A stretch of 64,000 nucleotides of DNA from Archilochus colubris (Eukaryota > Chordata > Aves > Apodiformes > Trochilidae), in the NCBI GenBank assembly GCA_023079485.1, contig CM041101.1, forward strand, positions 9,450,501-9,514,500. Reading direction: 5' to 3'. Positions 12,816 to 25,800 of this stretch are shown piece by piece. Position 1 is the first letter of the stretch. Each line of letters starts with the position of its first letter. The notes under the pieces were generated by a model, which was not told the origin of the DNA, searched no databases, and worked only from the letters and a program-made list of their open reading frames with translations. The position numbers were made by a program, and so were the translations under genes.

Positions 12816-15810
12816 TGAAAACCTCTGTCTCACATTAACAACCTCAAGGGGCAGCTCAGTGCCAAGGGCTCCTCCTGGCAAAGGGGGAGGTGGGTTTAGG
12901 GGGGTTACTTAATGAATCTCTGCCATCAGTGTCTCAAGAAGCCCAGCACACTGACCCACAGGAAGGAGAGATGGCCCAGGACCACTGCAGATCCATGCAG
13001 ATGTTACCATCCTACACATGGGCAAACCTCCAGGAGGGCAGGAGATAAAGAAATCATCTCTCCTTAACCTTCTCTCTGGTTTCTGGTCTGAGCTGAGCTC
13101 TGATGTCAGGGGACATTGCACACTTGTAAACACAACTGGAAAACTGCCCAGCCTGCAATCTGTTGGCTCGTTGCAGGGGATGGATCCTTTCATCCATTAA
13201 CCTGGGACCTGGTTTTGTAATCACCACCCACATCTCCCAGCTGAACATTGATTTATGCCCCTGCCTTTCCCCCAGCCTTGCTGACTACAGAAAGGGAAGT
13301 TGCTGGTTGGTGTTTTGGTGGTTTTTTTTTTGGCATTGCTACGTGCAGCCATCTTTGGGCTGTGGGGTAGTGGGGGGTTTAATGATGCACAGGGAAATGG
13401 CTGGGTGCTGGGAAGGGAAATGCAAAGGAACAGACACTTCTTGGACCTGTAAAGCTGTGCCACGGAGCTGATATGCCTTCAAAATGTCACCTTGTGATGA
13501 ATTATACATCTGATGTTAGAGAGGAAAAGTTGCTTGGAAATAGAACACAATTCTGCAATCATTTACACCATAGCAGGAATCCATCTGCAGAGGACACATC
13601 CCTGGTGTGTAAATTATCCAAAGGCTGACACCTCTGCTCTCCTTGTTAGCCCAGCAGTGCCTTGGTGAGCTCAGCCCTTTTGATTTCCCATCAAGAGACC
13701 TGCAGCAGAGCATCTGCTCCAGGGCAGTGGGGACAAATCCCATGGCATGGCATCCTGCCCTGCTGGCAGAGGTCAGGGCTCTGCTTTTACCTCTGCCAGG
13801 GCAGAAAGGTTGTAGGACAAGAAGGAAAGATTAGAGGAAACACCATGGAATAGCCAAACTTAGAAAAATACCAGCAGGTGTTTGAAGTTCTGTGTTATCA
13901 ACAGCTGAACACCAGCTGAGCCCTGTTTTGGGTGATGGAGCAAAGCAGGAGAGGGCTTTATTAGGAGCCCACAGGCAAATCCTTCTTCTTTGTCTGCTGG
14001 AGTAGATCAGAGGTGGGTTGGAGGACAGGTACCCCAGGGAAAATCCTCCTCTGGGTCCTGCTCCTGAAGGACAGGGTGTTTTTCCATGCCTGTCATCTTT
14101 GGGGTGCTCTCTGGGACCTCCTGGGTCAGGGGCTCCCCTCTGTCTGGGGGGGTTTGGGGGCTCCCCTCTGTCTGGGAGGGTCTGGGGGCTCCCCTCTGTC
14201 TGGGGGGATTTGGGGACCAGGTCCTGGGAGAGAGGGTGCTGTAGGCAGCTCTGCCTTGGGTGTGAGGGAGTGAGGGCAAAGGGAGGGTTTCTGGAGGAGG
14301 TTAATTCTTTCTTATAGGGGTTTCATGGGTTCCTTGTGCATTTGATCTGAAAGAAAAGCCCCTGTGCCTTTGATGTGGGGGAGGATGAATACTGTGGATT
14401 ATGACAGGCTGAAATTCCTGAGTGGTCCTGCAGGAGCAGCTGGTTCAGCTTGAACCTGAGTGAGGCTGCTCCTGGGTCAGCTAAAAAGTTACAGCTGTAC
14501 CTCTGCACATGGCTGCAAGGAGAGGGGTGAGGATGTTTATTTGTGTATTCTGAATGGGAGGATGAGCCATTAATTTCAGAATTTAAGAATTTATATTCTG
14601 GTACCAACCCAGCAAAGGAGCAGGGAGTTATTCTGCACAGAATGTGAAATCCAAAGCTGGAAGCCATTCCCTTCTCCCCTGATCCTGTATCCATCCCCAG
14701 GCTGGCTTTTGGGGAGATACATTCCTTCTGCCCTTGGTCAGAGAGCAGAGGTTGGAATGAGCTGGAAAACTTTAATTTCTGCTGAAGTGGGATGTAATTA
14801 CAGGGTAAAACTATTCCTGTGGAGGCATAGGAGCTTTACAGATGTTGTACTGGGTTTTCCAGTGGCTGGGACTTCTTGCTTTGCTTCATATTGATAGAAA
14901 AGAAGGGTAAATACACTGCTTTGTGTTATTTATTGCTTACAGCTTAGTTTGATTCACTTGAACCTGAATTTCTAAGCCACATTAAAGTCAAGGGGTGTGA
15001 ATCTCCTTAAATTGAAACCAAATGAGAGCTGGCTGGGATCCCTGGAAGTGAAACCATGGAGCTGTGCATGCTTCCCAGTGCAGCCAATGGGAAAGGGAAT
15101 AAACCTTTGTCCAGGGGGGATCCTGCTAAGGGGAAAACTGGATTTCTAGTCAGGACCTACATTAGTGCCATGTGTGTGTGAGTGGGGACCTTAAAGAGTA
15201 AAATCTGATGTGGAGCCTCAGCCTGGAAGTTGGTGCAGGTTGCTTCAGCCCAGCTGAGCAGTGGGTGGTACTCGTGTGGGGAGGAGACAGTTTTCAGCCT
15301 AAAAAATGAAAAATTACTTTGACATAACCACAGATGAGCATCCCAGGGACTGGAGGCACCATGCCTTCTTCCTCGTTAATTAAAGATAATCTAAAATTAC
15401 TGTCTAATCACTTGCAGAGAAGAGTTTAGCAGCTCTAACTCGCTGCAGTGATTGAAGTTGAAAAGCTCCTGAAGCCCCAGGGCAATGAGAACCAGCCCCC
15501 CCCTTGCCCTAAAAGCAGAGATCTTTTTGAACAACCGAGATGTGTAGCTCTGAATTAATGAGGAGGGGGGTGCCCACCCCATCGGGCTGTGCTTCTGTAG
15601 CAGCTTTCCTGCCCAAATGCACTTGGAAGGCTGGGTTTGCTTTCTTCTCAAGTGTCTCTTGTGTTTCCAATCAATGCTGAATTAGTTGGAGCCATTAGCA
15701 CTGATTGCCTGTGTGGAGGAGCTGAGTTTTGCTGCCTGCTAGCTGGGGAGATGCAGGTTTCTCTCCTAATGCTCCTCAGGTGTCTTCCTGTGCTTCCACT
15801 TAAATTCAGG
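12816..15810. other. Intergenic DNA, no gene seen
   Basis: No exon-like open frame with plausible splice signals is visible. The stretch contains the 28-bp minisatellite at 14,131 and otherwise unremarkable sequence. Confidence 0.55.
14131..14214. repeat. Three-copy 28-bp G-rich minisatellite
   Basis: Three consecutive 28-bp units (14,131-14,158, 14,159-14,186, 14,187-14,214) share GGCTCCCCTCTGTCTGGG and then vary slightly in a G-rich tail. The short G runs give some G-quadruplex potential on the + strand. The open frames across it simply reflect the repeat. Confidence 0.9.
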
Positions 15811-16020
15811 GATCCCTCCCAACCAGCTCAGGTTGCCCAACCCATCCTGGCCTTAAAAACTTCCAGGGCTGGGGCTCCCACCACCTCTGCCTGGGTCTCA
15901 CCACCCTCATGGTGAAGAATTTCTAATATCCCATCTAAATCTCTGGTTTAAAACCACTCCCCCATGTCCTATCACTCCCTGACATCCTGTCACATCCTGA
16001 CATCTCTGGGTCCTGCTCTC
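15811..16020 (-). mobile_element. Ancient CR1 LINE fragment
   Basis: The + strand reads as the complement of an old CR1 3' region. Landmarks are GGTTGCCCAACCCATCCTGG, then CTTCCAGGGCTGGGG, then CACCACCCTCATGGTGAAGA, and then TTTAAAACCACTCCCCCATG followed by TCCTATCAC. These match the order of segments in avian CR1 elements as I know them. It has many substitutions and small indels and neither 3' octamers nor open frame, so it is an old relic. The right edge is uncertain. Confidence 0.75.
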
Positions 16021-18931
16021 CCAGCACCCATTTGCAGACTGCAAGGCTTTGAGGTGGGATGGGAAAAAAAGATCCAGCAAGCACAGACCAGACTGATGCC
16101 TTAATTTTGAAGCCAAGACATGGGGATGCTTGTTAAATAGTGTTTTATTTATTCTGCTCCTGAATTCTGTAGACCAGAGAGGGCTTGAATTTCTGCCTGG
16201 GACAAACCCTGTGCCCTTCCCCTGCTGGAAGGCAGGAGGCACAGATTCTTCCTAATTTAAAAAGAAAGAAAAAACAACCCAAGGAAATATTGTTTTTTGA
16301 AAACTTTGCTCATACTTGATAGTTCCCATCACAGCCTGCATAAATGTCACCTTGTCCAGCCAAGAGAGGGAATGGGGCCTGGGACTGAGAGCAGCAAAAC
16401 TGCTGGGGCAGCTCCTTAGCCCTGGGGATGGTTTCCAGCCCTGTGTTTGACATCTCTGGAGCTCTGTTCTCCCGGTGTCAGCTCTTTCCACCCTGTGTGT
16501 GGGGCTTTGGGGGATGTGTGGCCTCCCTCCCCAGCAAGAGAAACAAGTGAAAGCAGCACCAGCGACTCCTTAGAGCCTGCCAGCTAAATGGAAGAACTAA
16601 TCAATCTGTCTTGCTCTGCTTGTTTAATGTTCCTCTTCTGCAGAGAAGTGAGACACTTACTTACACTTTCCAATATGTTGGGACGGTCTTTTGGCCTCAG
16701 AAATGCTCCAGAATAATGAAGAAGTCTATTTGCAGTAGCAAAAGCTCAGTCTGTTACCTCCTGGGATTAATTTACAACGCTGGGATTTCTGAGAAGACTG
16801 TTTTCTGTCTCAAAAATTAGTGCCTTGGCAGCTCCTCACTAGTGCCAGGTATTAAGTTTCTGCTAAGGTACCCTGTGATTTATTTCTTAAAGGTTTGTGG
16901 GACTTTTTTTGAAGGGGGGGATGAAGGGAAAACTCCTTTCTCTTGTGGCAGGAGTGGCAGAGCTGCTTTTGAACCAGGAGCCCTGCAGGGAGGCTGGGAG
17001 CAGCCTTTGCAGCAAGGCCAGGCTGTGGCAGGGCTTCCCAAATCCTCTTTTTTTAAGGGCCACTGGTGTTCCCAGCCTCGTGGAGAAGGTCTCAGTCCAA
17101 TTGCATGCCCAGCAATCCCCCTCCATCCTAGGGATGGGTTTGGCTCAGCATTCTCTCATGTTTTGGTGGCTAAGTGAACGCTGAGCATCAGGGTGATCCT
17201 GTCCCTCCTGGAATCTGCTGTGGTTCTTACAGTTGTTGTTCAGCTGTGCTGTTAGTTTTGCTTTTGGAGAGGAGTACTTGGGGAGGTTCTGGCACTCGTG
17301 CATCGATGTAGTATTGAACTGTGATCTTTGCTGCCCTGATCTCTGGGATTATTTGTTTCTTCTGCAAACTGGGGTCTGGAGCAGAGCTCTTTTCTGGCAG
17401 GGGAGATGGAGCACTGCCTCCTGCTCATCCCACACTCTCTGCTGGGGCTTTGGAGAGCTGAGTGACAGCCCAAGCCCTGCAGCTTTTCTACTTGCAGGTC
17501 CATTCTCTCTACAGATTATTGCAGATTGTTTGTTTGCCCATGTGAAAACTGAGCAAACCCAGCCAGCCATTAAACTGAAAGGAGTACAAAAGAAACACGA
17601 GTTGTGTTTGCTTCCTGCATTCCTCTCTCTCCCTGGATGAAGTCTTCTGCCTTTCCCATCCTCAGCTCCCCAGTTTCTGCCCTTCCTACTCACTGGTGCC
17701 TTGCTGGGGGATTTACATTGATCCAGTCAAAAATTGGGCTCAGAGCTCCTGCTGCAGCTCAGATTCCCCAAGCTCTGGACTCAGGTTTGCTGGAGGCAGC
17801 AGAGCAAACAAAAGCCCAGCAGAAATGCAAAACCCAGCTGTGGAGTGAGGTAGCAGGGCTGGGATTGTGCTGTTCCAGGTTACAACTGGGATTTTGCTTC
17901 CCAATCCCAATGCCAGCCGTGGTCCATCAGTCCCCAGGCTACCCAAAGGGATCCCAGGTTCCATCTTTGCAGCCTGTGGATCCTAAAAGGAGAGGATGAG
18001 TTTCCATTACTGAGAAACCTTCAGGATCCCAGAGGGTGCCTGAGCTTCATTATTCCTAAGGCTGACCAGCTCATAAATTTCACGTTTCATTAAATCTGCT
18101 GCTCTTGTTTTTAACCAACATCCCAGCTGTTCCCTCTGTCCACCTCAGTCTAACAAGGGGAAAAAGTAAGGTTTGTCCAACAGACTCGAGGTCTGTAGCT
18201 TTTTCCATCTGATATCTCCTGTTGGAGGGCTGGTAGACTCGTTACAGAGTCTCCTTGCTGCAAGATGGGTTTGGCAAGAAGAAATCCCTTTCTCTCTCGT
18301 GTCAAAAGCAAGCTGTGGTATGTCTGAAAAATGCAAAGAGCTTGGCTAATTTTGGAATTCAACAGCTAAGATTATGGCCTGTATCCCACCAAGTGAGACT
18401 GAGCCCTGGCCCTGGTTCTTCCTGCTGGGTGTGTTGTCAGCTGTAGCTGCACTGTTGTCAAACCTCTGCTCAGAACAAGCCCTGAACACAGGAAAGCCAG
18501 AAGTAATCCAGCTCTTAAGATGCTGATACACTGTGCTGCTCTTGTCAGGGTTTTATTTGCAGTCAGTCTTCCTAAATATCCCAAAAGCCTTTGTTTAACT
18601 CTTTCCTGGATGAAAAAAAAAATAAATTATGCACCCTCTTGCCCAGTGCCTGTTCACCAGAGCCAGTGCAATGGGAATTTCTGTATTTGCATGCAGGGCG
18701 TGAGCAGGCTCAGGAGAAAAACCTTTGGAATGGCACTTCCCTCCTCTTTGCACCTTCCTGGCTGTGTAGCAATAGTCTGGGTTCACCTCTGAATCCCAAG
18801 GGCTTTCCCTGGGAATTCCAGTTTCTGCAGGTAAATGCACTGAGCTGGAAGGAGAAGTTTGAAGTGAAACAGAGCAAACTCATGAGAAGGTGAGGGAGAG
18901 AGGTTCATTTATTTCTAGATCAACTGGGCTG
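16021..18931. other. Intergenic DNA, no gene seen
   Basis: Open frames here (up to 135 codons, 17,233-17,640) show no domain, repeat or compositional sign of coding. The segment 16,600-16,830 is less repetitive and could be an ancient conserved element, but nothing in the sequence itself proves that. Confidence 0.5.
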
Positions 18932-18986
18932 GTGAAGGGATCCAGCACAGATCCTGTGAGGAAGGGCTGAGGGAGCTGGGGGTGTT
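18932..18986 (+). repeat. 55-bp exact duplicate of downstream CR1 interior
   Basis: Positions 18,932-18,986 are identical base for base to 19,428-19,482, which lies inside the CR1-derived repeat that begins immediately to the right. The duplicate abuts the left edge of that repeat in the same orientation. The sister repeat at 44.8-45.7 kb differs within this segment, so the duplicate was copied from this locus or a very close relative. Confidence 0.9.
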
Positions 18987-19848
18987 TTCTGCTGAATTTT
19001 CCTTTTGGATCAAAATCCTATCAGGCAAATTAATTCAAAGCCCGTTTAGGAAAGCATCTTCAATTAGGTGGGCTAGAAGGATGGGCAGCTGAATTTTCTG
19101 CTGAAGGCATCTTTGGAGGTAGGAGAAATCAAGATAATTGGGTCCTGCACAGGACCCAACAACATGAGGAGCTCAGGCTGGGCACAGAGTGGCAGAGGAG
19201 CTGGGAGTCTGGATTGCCAGGAAGCTGAACAGGAGCCAGCAGTGTGCCCAGGTGGCCAAGAAGGCCAATGGCATCCTGGGCTGGCTCAGGAACAGCGTGC
19301 CAGCAGGTCAGGGGTTCTGCCCTGTGCTCAGCTCTGGTGAGGCCACAGCTTGAGTCCTGTGTCCAGTTGGGCCCCAGCTCAGGAAGGAGATTGGTGCTGG
19401 AGCAGGTCAGAGAAGAGCAAGGAGGCTGTGAAGGGATCCAGCACAGATCCTGTGAGGAAGGGCTGAGGGAGCTGGGGGTGTTGAGGCTGGAGAAGAGGAG
19501 GCTCAGGGGAGACCTCATCACTCTCTCCAACTCCCTGAAAGGAGGTTGGAGCCAGGGGGGGGTTGGGCTCTTTTCCCAGGCAACTCTCAGCAAGACAAGA
19601 GGGCAGGGTCTCAAGTTGTGCCAGGGGAGGTTTAGGTTGGAGATGAGAAAGAATTTCTTTCTGGAGAGGGTGATCAGGCATTGGAATGGGCTGCCCAGGG
19701 AAGTAGTGGATTCTCCGTGTCTGGAGATCTTTCCAAAGAGCCTGGATGTGGCACTGAGTGCCATGGGCTGGGAACCACGGGGGGAGTGGATCAAGGGTTG
19801 GACTTGATGATCTCTGAGGTCCCTTCCAACCCAGCCCATTCTATGATC
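18986..19848 (+). mobile_element. Composite CR1-derived repeat, + copy
   Basis: The right ~690 bp are the 3' part of a CR1 LINE: the C-terminal end of the ORF2 reverse transcriptase, a short 3' UTR, and an ATTCTATGA octamer at the end. The left part, about 18,986-19,165, matches no part of the ordinary CR1 copies in this window but is closely matched by the inverted copy at 44,827-45,728. Relative to the intact CR1 at 43.3-44.3 kb, both composite copies lack about 16 bp (between VW and ERDLG-equivalent coding) and one G that shifts the reading frame. The element cannot encode a working protein and, if it moved, would have needed machinery supplied in trans. This copy also has several private small deletions. 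Confidence 0.85.
19244..19807 (+). pseudogene. CR1 ORF2 C-terminal remnant
   Basis: Translation in one frame from about residue 60 gives the CR1 ORF2 tail: [20 protein letters not shown], then a LFSQ...TRG...LCQGRF segment, [15 protein letters not shown] and LDVALSAM. It ends close to the 3' UTR as in other CR1 elements. The first third of the frame is out of register with CR1 coding because of the deletion near 19,427. The polymerase catalytic core lies upstream and is absent. It is a dead fragment with no expected function. Confidence 0.85.
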
Positions 19849-22800
19849 TGTTGCAGTTATAATTGATGTGGGTTATTTTTTTTTTTGTATCCCTGGCAAA
19901 GAGGTGTTCAGGAACTGGTGGCTCCAAAGCCCGTGCTGGGAACAGTTCCCTCCAAGGTCCCCAAAAGTTCTGCAGTCACCGTGGCAGCTGGAGCTGGGGA
20001 AGGTTGGAGCAAGGCCCCTTCTTCTCTGAAAGAAAGAAATGGTGTGTGCCCCAGAGGGACAGTGTGTCTAAAAAGGCCTTGGAGCAGCATTTGGCAGGGA
20101 TGCTCATAGAATTATCAAAAGCCATAGAAAGCTGGAGTTTTGCCTCTCCTTTTCCTAACAAAGCCCACAGATTATCTCCTCTTCATATTACTCTGCTTTA
20201 AAAGACCTGGGAGTGATGGCTACAGAGCACAGACCTTTTCCCCAGCCACAGGGCTATTGATGCCAAGGCAGCATTTGGGGAAACAAGAGAGCCCCTGTTT
20301 AAAGTAATAATGTTAACTCCATAGCATAGCCAGCCAGGGGCTGAATAACCCTGTGCAGTTAATTGCCATTCTGCTTAAGCACAATGATGAAAACTTGCTG
20401 TTTGTATTGTCTGACCTTTCCTGTGCAGGAGGAATGATAGTGAAGCTGGGTTCTGGGACAGCTTGGTGGTGGCTGGAGCCTTGCAAGGGAAAGGGAGAGA
20501 TCCCTGCTGGGATAAGAGCCCCAGGTAAGGGGGTTGTGTTGTATTTGTACACCCAGTGCTGTATTTGCACACTCTGCTTCCAGAGGCAACGTTTGCAGTT
20601 CTGGTTCCACTGCTCAGGGAGCTCCTTCCTTCTCTTCAGCAGTTTTTTTGTTCTTGTTGCACCTCATTTTTTGAGACTTGCTGGGGTAAATTCTGCAAAT
20701 AATTTGCCCCTGGGTGTTGTGCAAATGGCCCAAACTCCCTCTTGCTTCTTGTGGTGCTGCTGCTGCAAATGCTCTGGTTCTGCTCTGCATGCATAATTCT
20801 TGGCAAAGCTTCGTTTTGTGCAGAAAATGTCATCTTTGTCTTGCTTGGAGGAGGATCTGCAAGTGACTTAACTTCAGTTCTGTGGAATTGACATTCTAGC
20901 AGCAACTTTTGGTCTTAATCCTGCTGCTAAATGCTATTTGTGCAGCCACATGCTGAACATCTGCAGTGAGCAGAGATGCTCAGTGGCTCTGAAGCCCAAA
21001 CTCTGTACTGCAAGATAGGATTCCTTTTGTGCTTTTATGTTCATGGGACTCCAGTAACCAAAAACCCAGAGCAGGATGAGGAGGAAGATGCACCCAGCTT
21101 ATCAAACCTTGTGTATCAGATGCTGCAGAAGAGAAGCTGCAGCTGGCAGTAAATAAAACACCCAGCAGACAGATTTTTTCATGTCGCAGGGGGATGATGA
21201 ACCCCAGGAAGCAAAAATAGCCAAGTGAGTCCCTTTCTGGGGTCAAGGGGTTGCTCTTAGGTTTTCAAATGGTACCCTGGGGAGGTTGGCATCTCCTTCT
21301 GTAGATGGCTGAGAGAATCTGGGCAGCAGCAATGGGGCATGTCTGGCTTTATTTGCATGCTGGGGGTTTTGGGGGGGGATAATGATTTTTACAGTGGATT
21401 TCAGACTGATTTTCATAAATGTGTTTCCAACCTGTCAGAGGAATTTGCTCAATCTATGCTTGAATTACAGGCTGGATGGATACACGTTCAGAGGTGTTTA
21501 GCTAATCATTTGGGGATGCAAAACTGCAGGTGCTGAAGAGGTCAGCATACAGTTTACTGGGAAATGATTGAACCAACCCATCTGTGATGTTCCTAGCATT
21601 AGGACACAGTTCAGCTCCTACCCAATATGCCAAAAAAACCCCTAAACTTTGTATGATGTGACTGAAGAGCTTTCAGTACTGCACAGCACATATACCCATG
21701 GCCAACACTCCAGAATTAGTACTGAACCAAACCATACCTGAAAGAGCCACTTCTGATTTTATTTTATTTTTTTTTCATCCTGCCTTGGTGGAGATCAAAT
21801 GAAAAGTCACAGGTACAAGATTTACAGGATATTTTTCAGAGCTGCCTGAGAATGATTTTGATCTGTTTGCTTCCTTTGCAGTTGGCAAGCTCTGCTTCTC
21901 TGGGACTAAACCTCCTGGAAACTTCCCATTTATTTTCCTACAGCTGGGAAGGAGGGGGGAGGCAGCTTTAAATCTCTGCTCCACATCAGGTAGTCAGCCT
22001 TACACCTCCAAATTCCTGGCATTCAGTGGTTTTCTCAAAAATAAAAATAAAGCAGTTTTGCAGCCAGCACAGCAACTGCTGTTAAACTTCAGAGCCTGAT
22101 TCACTGAAAAGGCAGTGGAGGGGCTGGGAAATACTTTAGGTTTTTTCCCCATGCCAGTGACTCAGTCAAAAGGCTCTTTCCTTTGGCTCTTAAGCTGAGC
22201 TACCAATTCCAGTGGGATATCTGCACATTTTGCTGCTGGAAGGGCTCAGCCAGGTCCTGGCTCATGGCTCTGGGTGTTTGTGAAAGGCACAAAATGCTTG
22301 GGGGGGGGGTGGGAGAGAAGCGTTTGGTTGGGGGGTCTGTCCCTGCTCCAAGAGGGGTTTTTTTTTTTAGGGGCATGGGACTGGCTCTGGGAGCACAGGT
22401 GCTGTTCCCCTTAGGCTGCTCTCTCTCCTTCTTTTCCTTGTCTCCTGCAAACCCAATTTCCTTCCCTCCCACATCTGCCTCCTGCTCCTCCCGAGCTGCT
22501 GGGTGAGATCCCAGCTCCTCTCCAGCATCCATGGGGACCCACCCAGTGCTGCTGGTGGGAACTGGGACTGCATCCCCTGCTGCCAGCAGCCTGAAAGGTG
22601 CAGGGGAGGGTGGTGGAGCCAGCAGGCAGAATGCAGTTTTTTCCATGAATTATTTCCCTTCTTCACATCACAGCCCCCAGCTCTCCCTGGCATGGAAAAA
22701 ACCCCTGGAGTTCATAGGGAAAAGGATTTGTTTGCCTGTTACATCTGCTGTCATTTTGGGGTGTACCTAAGCACAGACCAAGCACTAAGGGCTGTAAGAG

Positions 22801-25800
22801 GAAACTTTAAATTTTTTTTGAAGTTATTTTTCAGGTGTTTGTGTCGAACTCTTTGCTTTATAATCACTTTTTATTGGGTTTTGTCCTTTGGTGCTTGTGC
22901 ATCAGATTGTAAAAGGGGGGAAAAGAAGCAGCTTGCAGATTCACCATGGAGCTATCAGTGCTTCTTGCCATTTCCAGTGGTGCATTTAAAAAAAAAAAAA
23001 ATAAATGTTGACTTAGAAAAGCAGCAACTGCAAACAGCAACCAGCCTGTGGGGAACACTGCTAAGCAGAGGGAGGCAAAGATGATGTGATGAAAATGAAG
23101 TTATTAGAAGCTGGAGTGCCCTTGCCATTGAAGGCAACTTAGAAAATAGCTTGTTTTAATAATTTTTCTTAGGAATTGAGCACCACTTTCCCAGTTACAA
23201 AAAGCCTGTTCACGTGTGACAGGCATTTGGAGCAAAATATTTCACTAGAGAGACGAAGCAGAGTCTACTGAATGCAAAGGTGGGCAAAGCCCTGGGGGTT
23301 TCCCTGTAGTTGTTGGTGTTGGAAGCACTGACAAGGAAAAATAAATGTTGTATCTAAGCCCCTCTGTCTGGAGGATCCCAGCCTGCAGTGCCTGCTTGGG
23401 GAAAGTTGGCACCTCCTGGAGGAATTCTGTGTGGCCATTTGTTCTGGGGCATCAGCCCCAAGGCTGCCCCAAAATTCACTGGGACACAGCAGGGTCTCTA
23501 AGGACAGGTCAGCATTGGGGTTTGTGGAGTGTACAGTCTAAACCAGAATTAGTTTCCTCCCAGTGTCTCTAAATGCCAAAATAAATAACCTTCTGCTGAA
23601 GCTCTGTTCCCTCTTGAGGGAAAATGAATTTCTTACACCTCTGGGATAACAAAAAAACCAAAACCAAATCCCAAACCTGAAAGGGATGAATGGTTTCATG
23701 ACAATGTCAGGGATGTGACTTGCCAGTCCAAACTTGGCTGACATTATTGCAGTGAGCTGTGTCCCCTGGGTTAGTAAATGTTGTCACCCTTTTCCCAGAT
23801 CCCAAACAACCTCCCCAATGTGTAGGCAGCAGCTCCTCCTGGAACAAACGTGTCCCCTTCCAAGAGGAGACAACACAGAGCTCTTTGATTCCTCCTAATT
23901 GCATTTCAGTGTTTGTGGCCCAATGCTGAAGCCTCTGCAGAAGTTCAGCAATTTTTGGTTGCTGGCTTCCTCTCCTAGCTGACCTACAAATACCACTTTT
24001 CAGGGCAGGATTTATGAGCAGCATGAAATTACCATCTTGTAAAAGCACAAATCACAGCTATAAATAGGGGTCTGGGCTCTGCAGAGGGAGCCCAAGGGAA
24101 CAGTGACTCCTGCTCTGTGCAGGACAGCCCTGCTAAACCAGGTTGAGGAGGAATCCAGGGCTTTGACTTTTGTAAGCTGGCCAAGCTCCAGCCAACCTTT
24201 CCCTAATCCCTAACCTCCCAGGGATGGGAATACCATCTGGCCAGGCTGAGAGTAGTCCTGGAGAGCTCTGAAAACTGAACCTTCTCAAGCTTTGCATGCA
24301 TTTATCTTCCTTTCCAGAACATTAGCAGGCAGAGTTTGTTTTCAGTGAGTTATTTAGCAGAAAGAGGGATTAGACCTTGGGCTAGCATTGATTAACCCCT
24401 GCTTGTTGAGTTGTTTAACAGCATAATGGATTGGGCATGTTTGCTGCTGACCTTTGTCAGTTGAATCCCTCATCTGAAGACTCTTCTGTCTTTTTAAATA
24501 CACAGATCCTGAAAAGTGAAATCGAGGCTCAAGCGGCCTCTAGGTGAGGTTGAGCAGAGGACTGGGGAAAAAAGTCCCAGAATTTCTGATTTTAGGGTTG
24601 TTGTACGAGTTATGGGAACCCCACTCATGCAGCTGGGAATTTGTCACTGCCTGGAGATGTGAACAGTGCCTGGAGTCCTGTGTCAGAGCTCTGTTTGAGC
24701 TAGAAGTTGTTCTCTGCATGGCCAAGCACTTGTAGAAGAGGACTGAATTTTCTGTACGTCTTGGGGGAGGTTGTAGAGTGAAAGTCCAGGTCCCAATAAG
24801 ATTTAATGTCACCTTGGAAACGAAATCATTTGGTGGTTTTGTAGTTGACTTTTTTACTTATTTATTTACTTTTTTACTTAAAGGCAGGGGCAGAGATGTT
24901 GGAAGTGTAAATGTGTGGGGGCTCATTGCCTTGCTGGGGCCATGTCAAGGTAAACCAGCTGGGCAGCTGAACTGGATGATGTGCTTGCTGAAGCCAGGGA
25001 CCAGGGGGATAAAAAGTGCTCAGTGGGGCTAAACATGAGATGAAGAGCAGAATCCTTCATTGCAAGAAGGCCCTGAAGGGTTGAAAGAGCCCTTATATAA
25101 ATAGTTCTATGAATCAGTCCTGGACCCAGCAGAATGTCTGAGGTGAGGATGTCTCCTCAGATCTTCCATCCTCTCAGCAGTGCCATGAGGAAGCTGTTAT
25201 ACTTGACTTTTCATGCTAAATACCTTCCCCTTGCAGCCAGGAGTTCTTTCTGGGCTCATTTTTGCTGCAGTACAAGTCAGGTCAAGAAGTTTGTTTGGTT
25301 TGCTACAAAAGATTCTCCAGTTCAAACAAGACTTAATTCATTGAAGCCCCATGGCCTCTGAAACATGAGCCCCTCTGGCCTCATGATTTATGAATACAAA
25401 GCCATGGGGAAGCTTTGCCAGAGGAAAACAAGATGTATAATAGGTAAATAAAAGGCACTGGGGTGGGAAAGGGTTAAAGACACCCAGAAACTGGAAGCCA
25501 CAGAGCTGGGAGGTGTCATGAGCTGACAAGTGCTCTGCCTGCTCTGGTTTTGCTTCTGTGGAGGGGCAGCTGCTGAGGATGCTCCAGGGGAGGTGCAGGG
25601 TTTGGGACCAAGATCTCCTGGAGATTTGTCTGTGCTCATCTGAATAGGCTTGGAGAAGGGAATAAAATCCCTGGCAGAGCTGTGGGGTGGTGGTCAGAGG
25701 GGGAAGGGACTGAGGCCAGGGCTGGGGACCCAACCCAGCTGAGGCTCAGAGCTCCCCTGCCAAATTCCTGATGTTGGGATCACCACCAGCAGAACCAACA

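Noticed and set aside
25075..25120. Possible CR1 3' end (GTTCTATGAATC)
   Set aside because: Only the octamer-like piece is present and the preceding sequence does not follow CR1 order convincingly.
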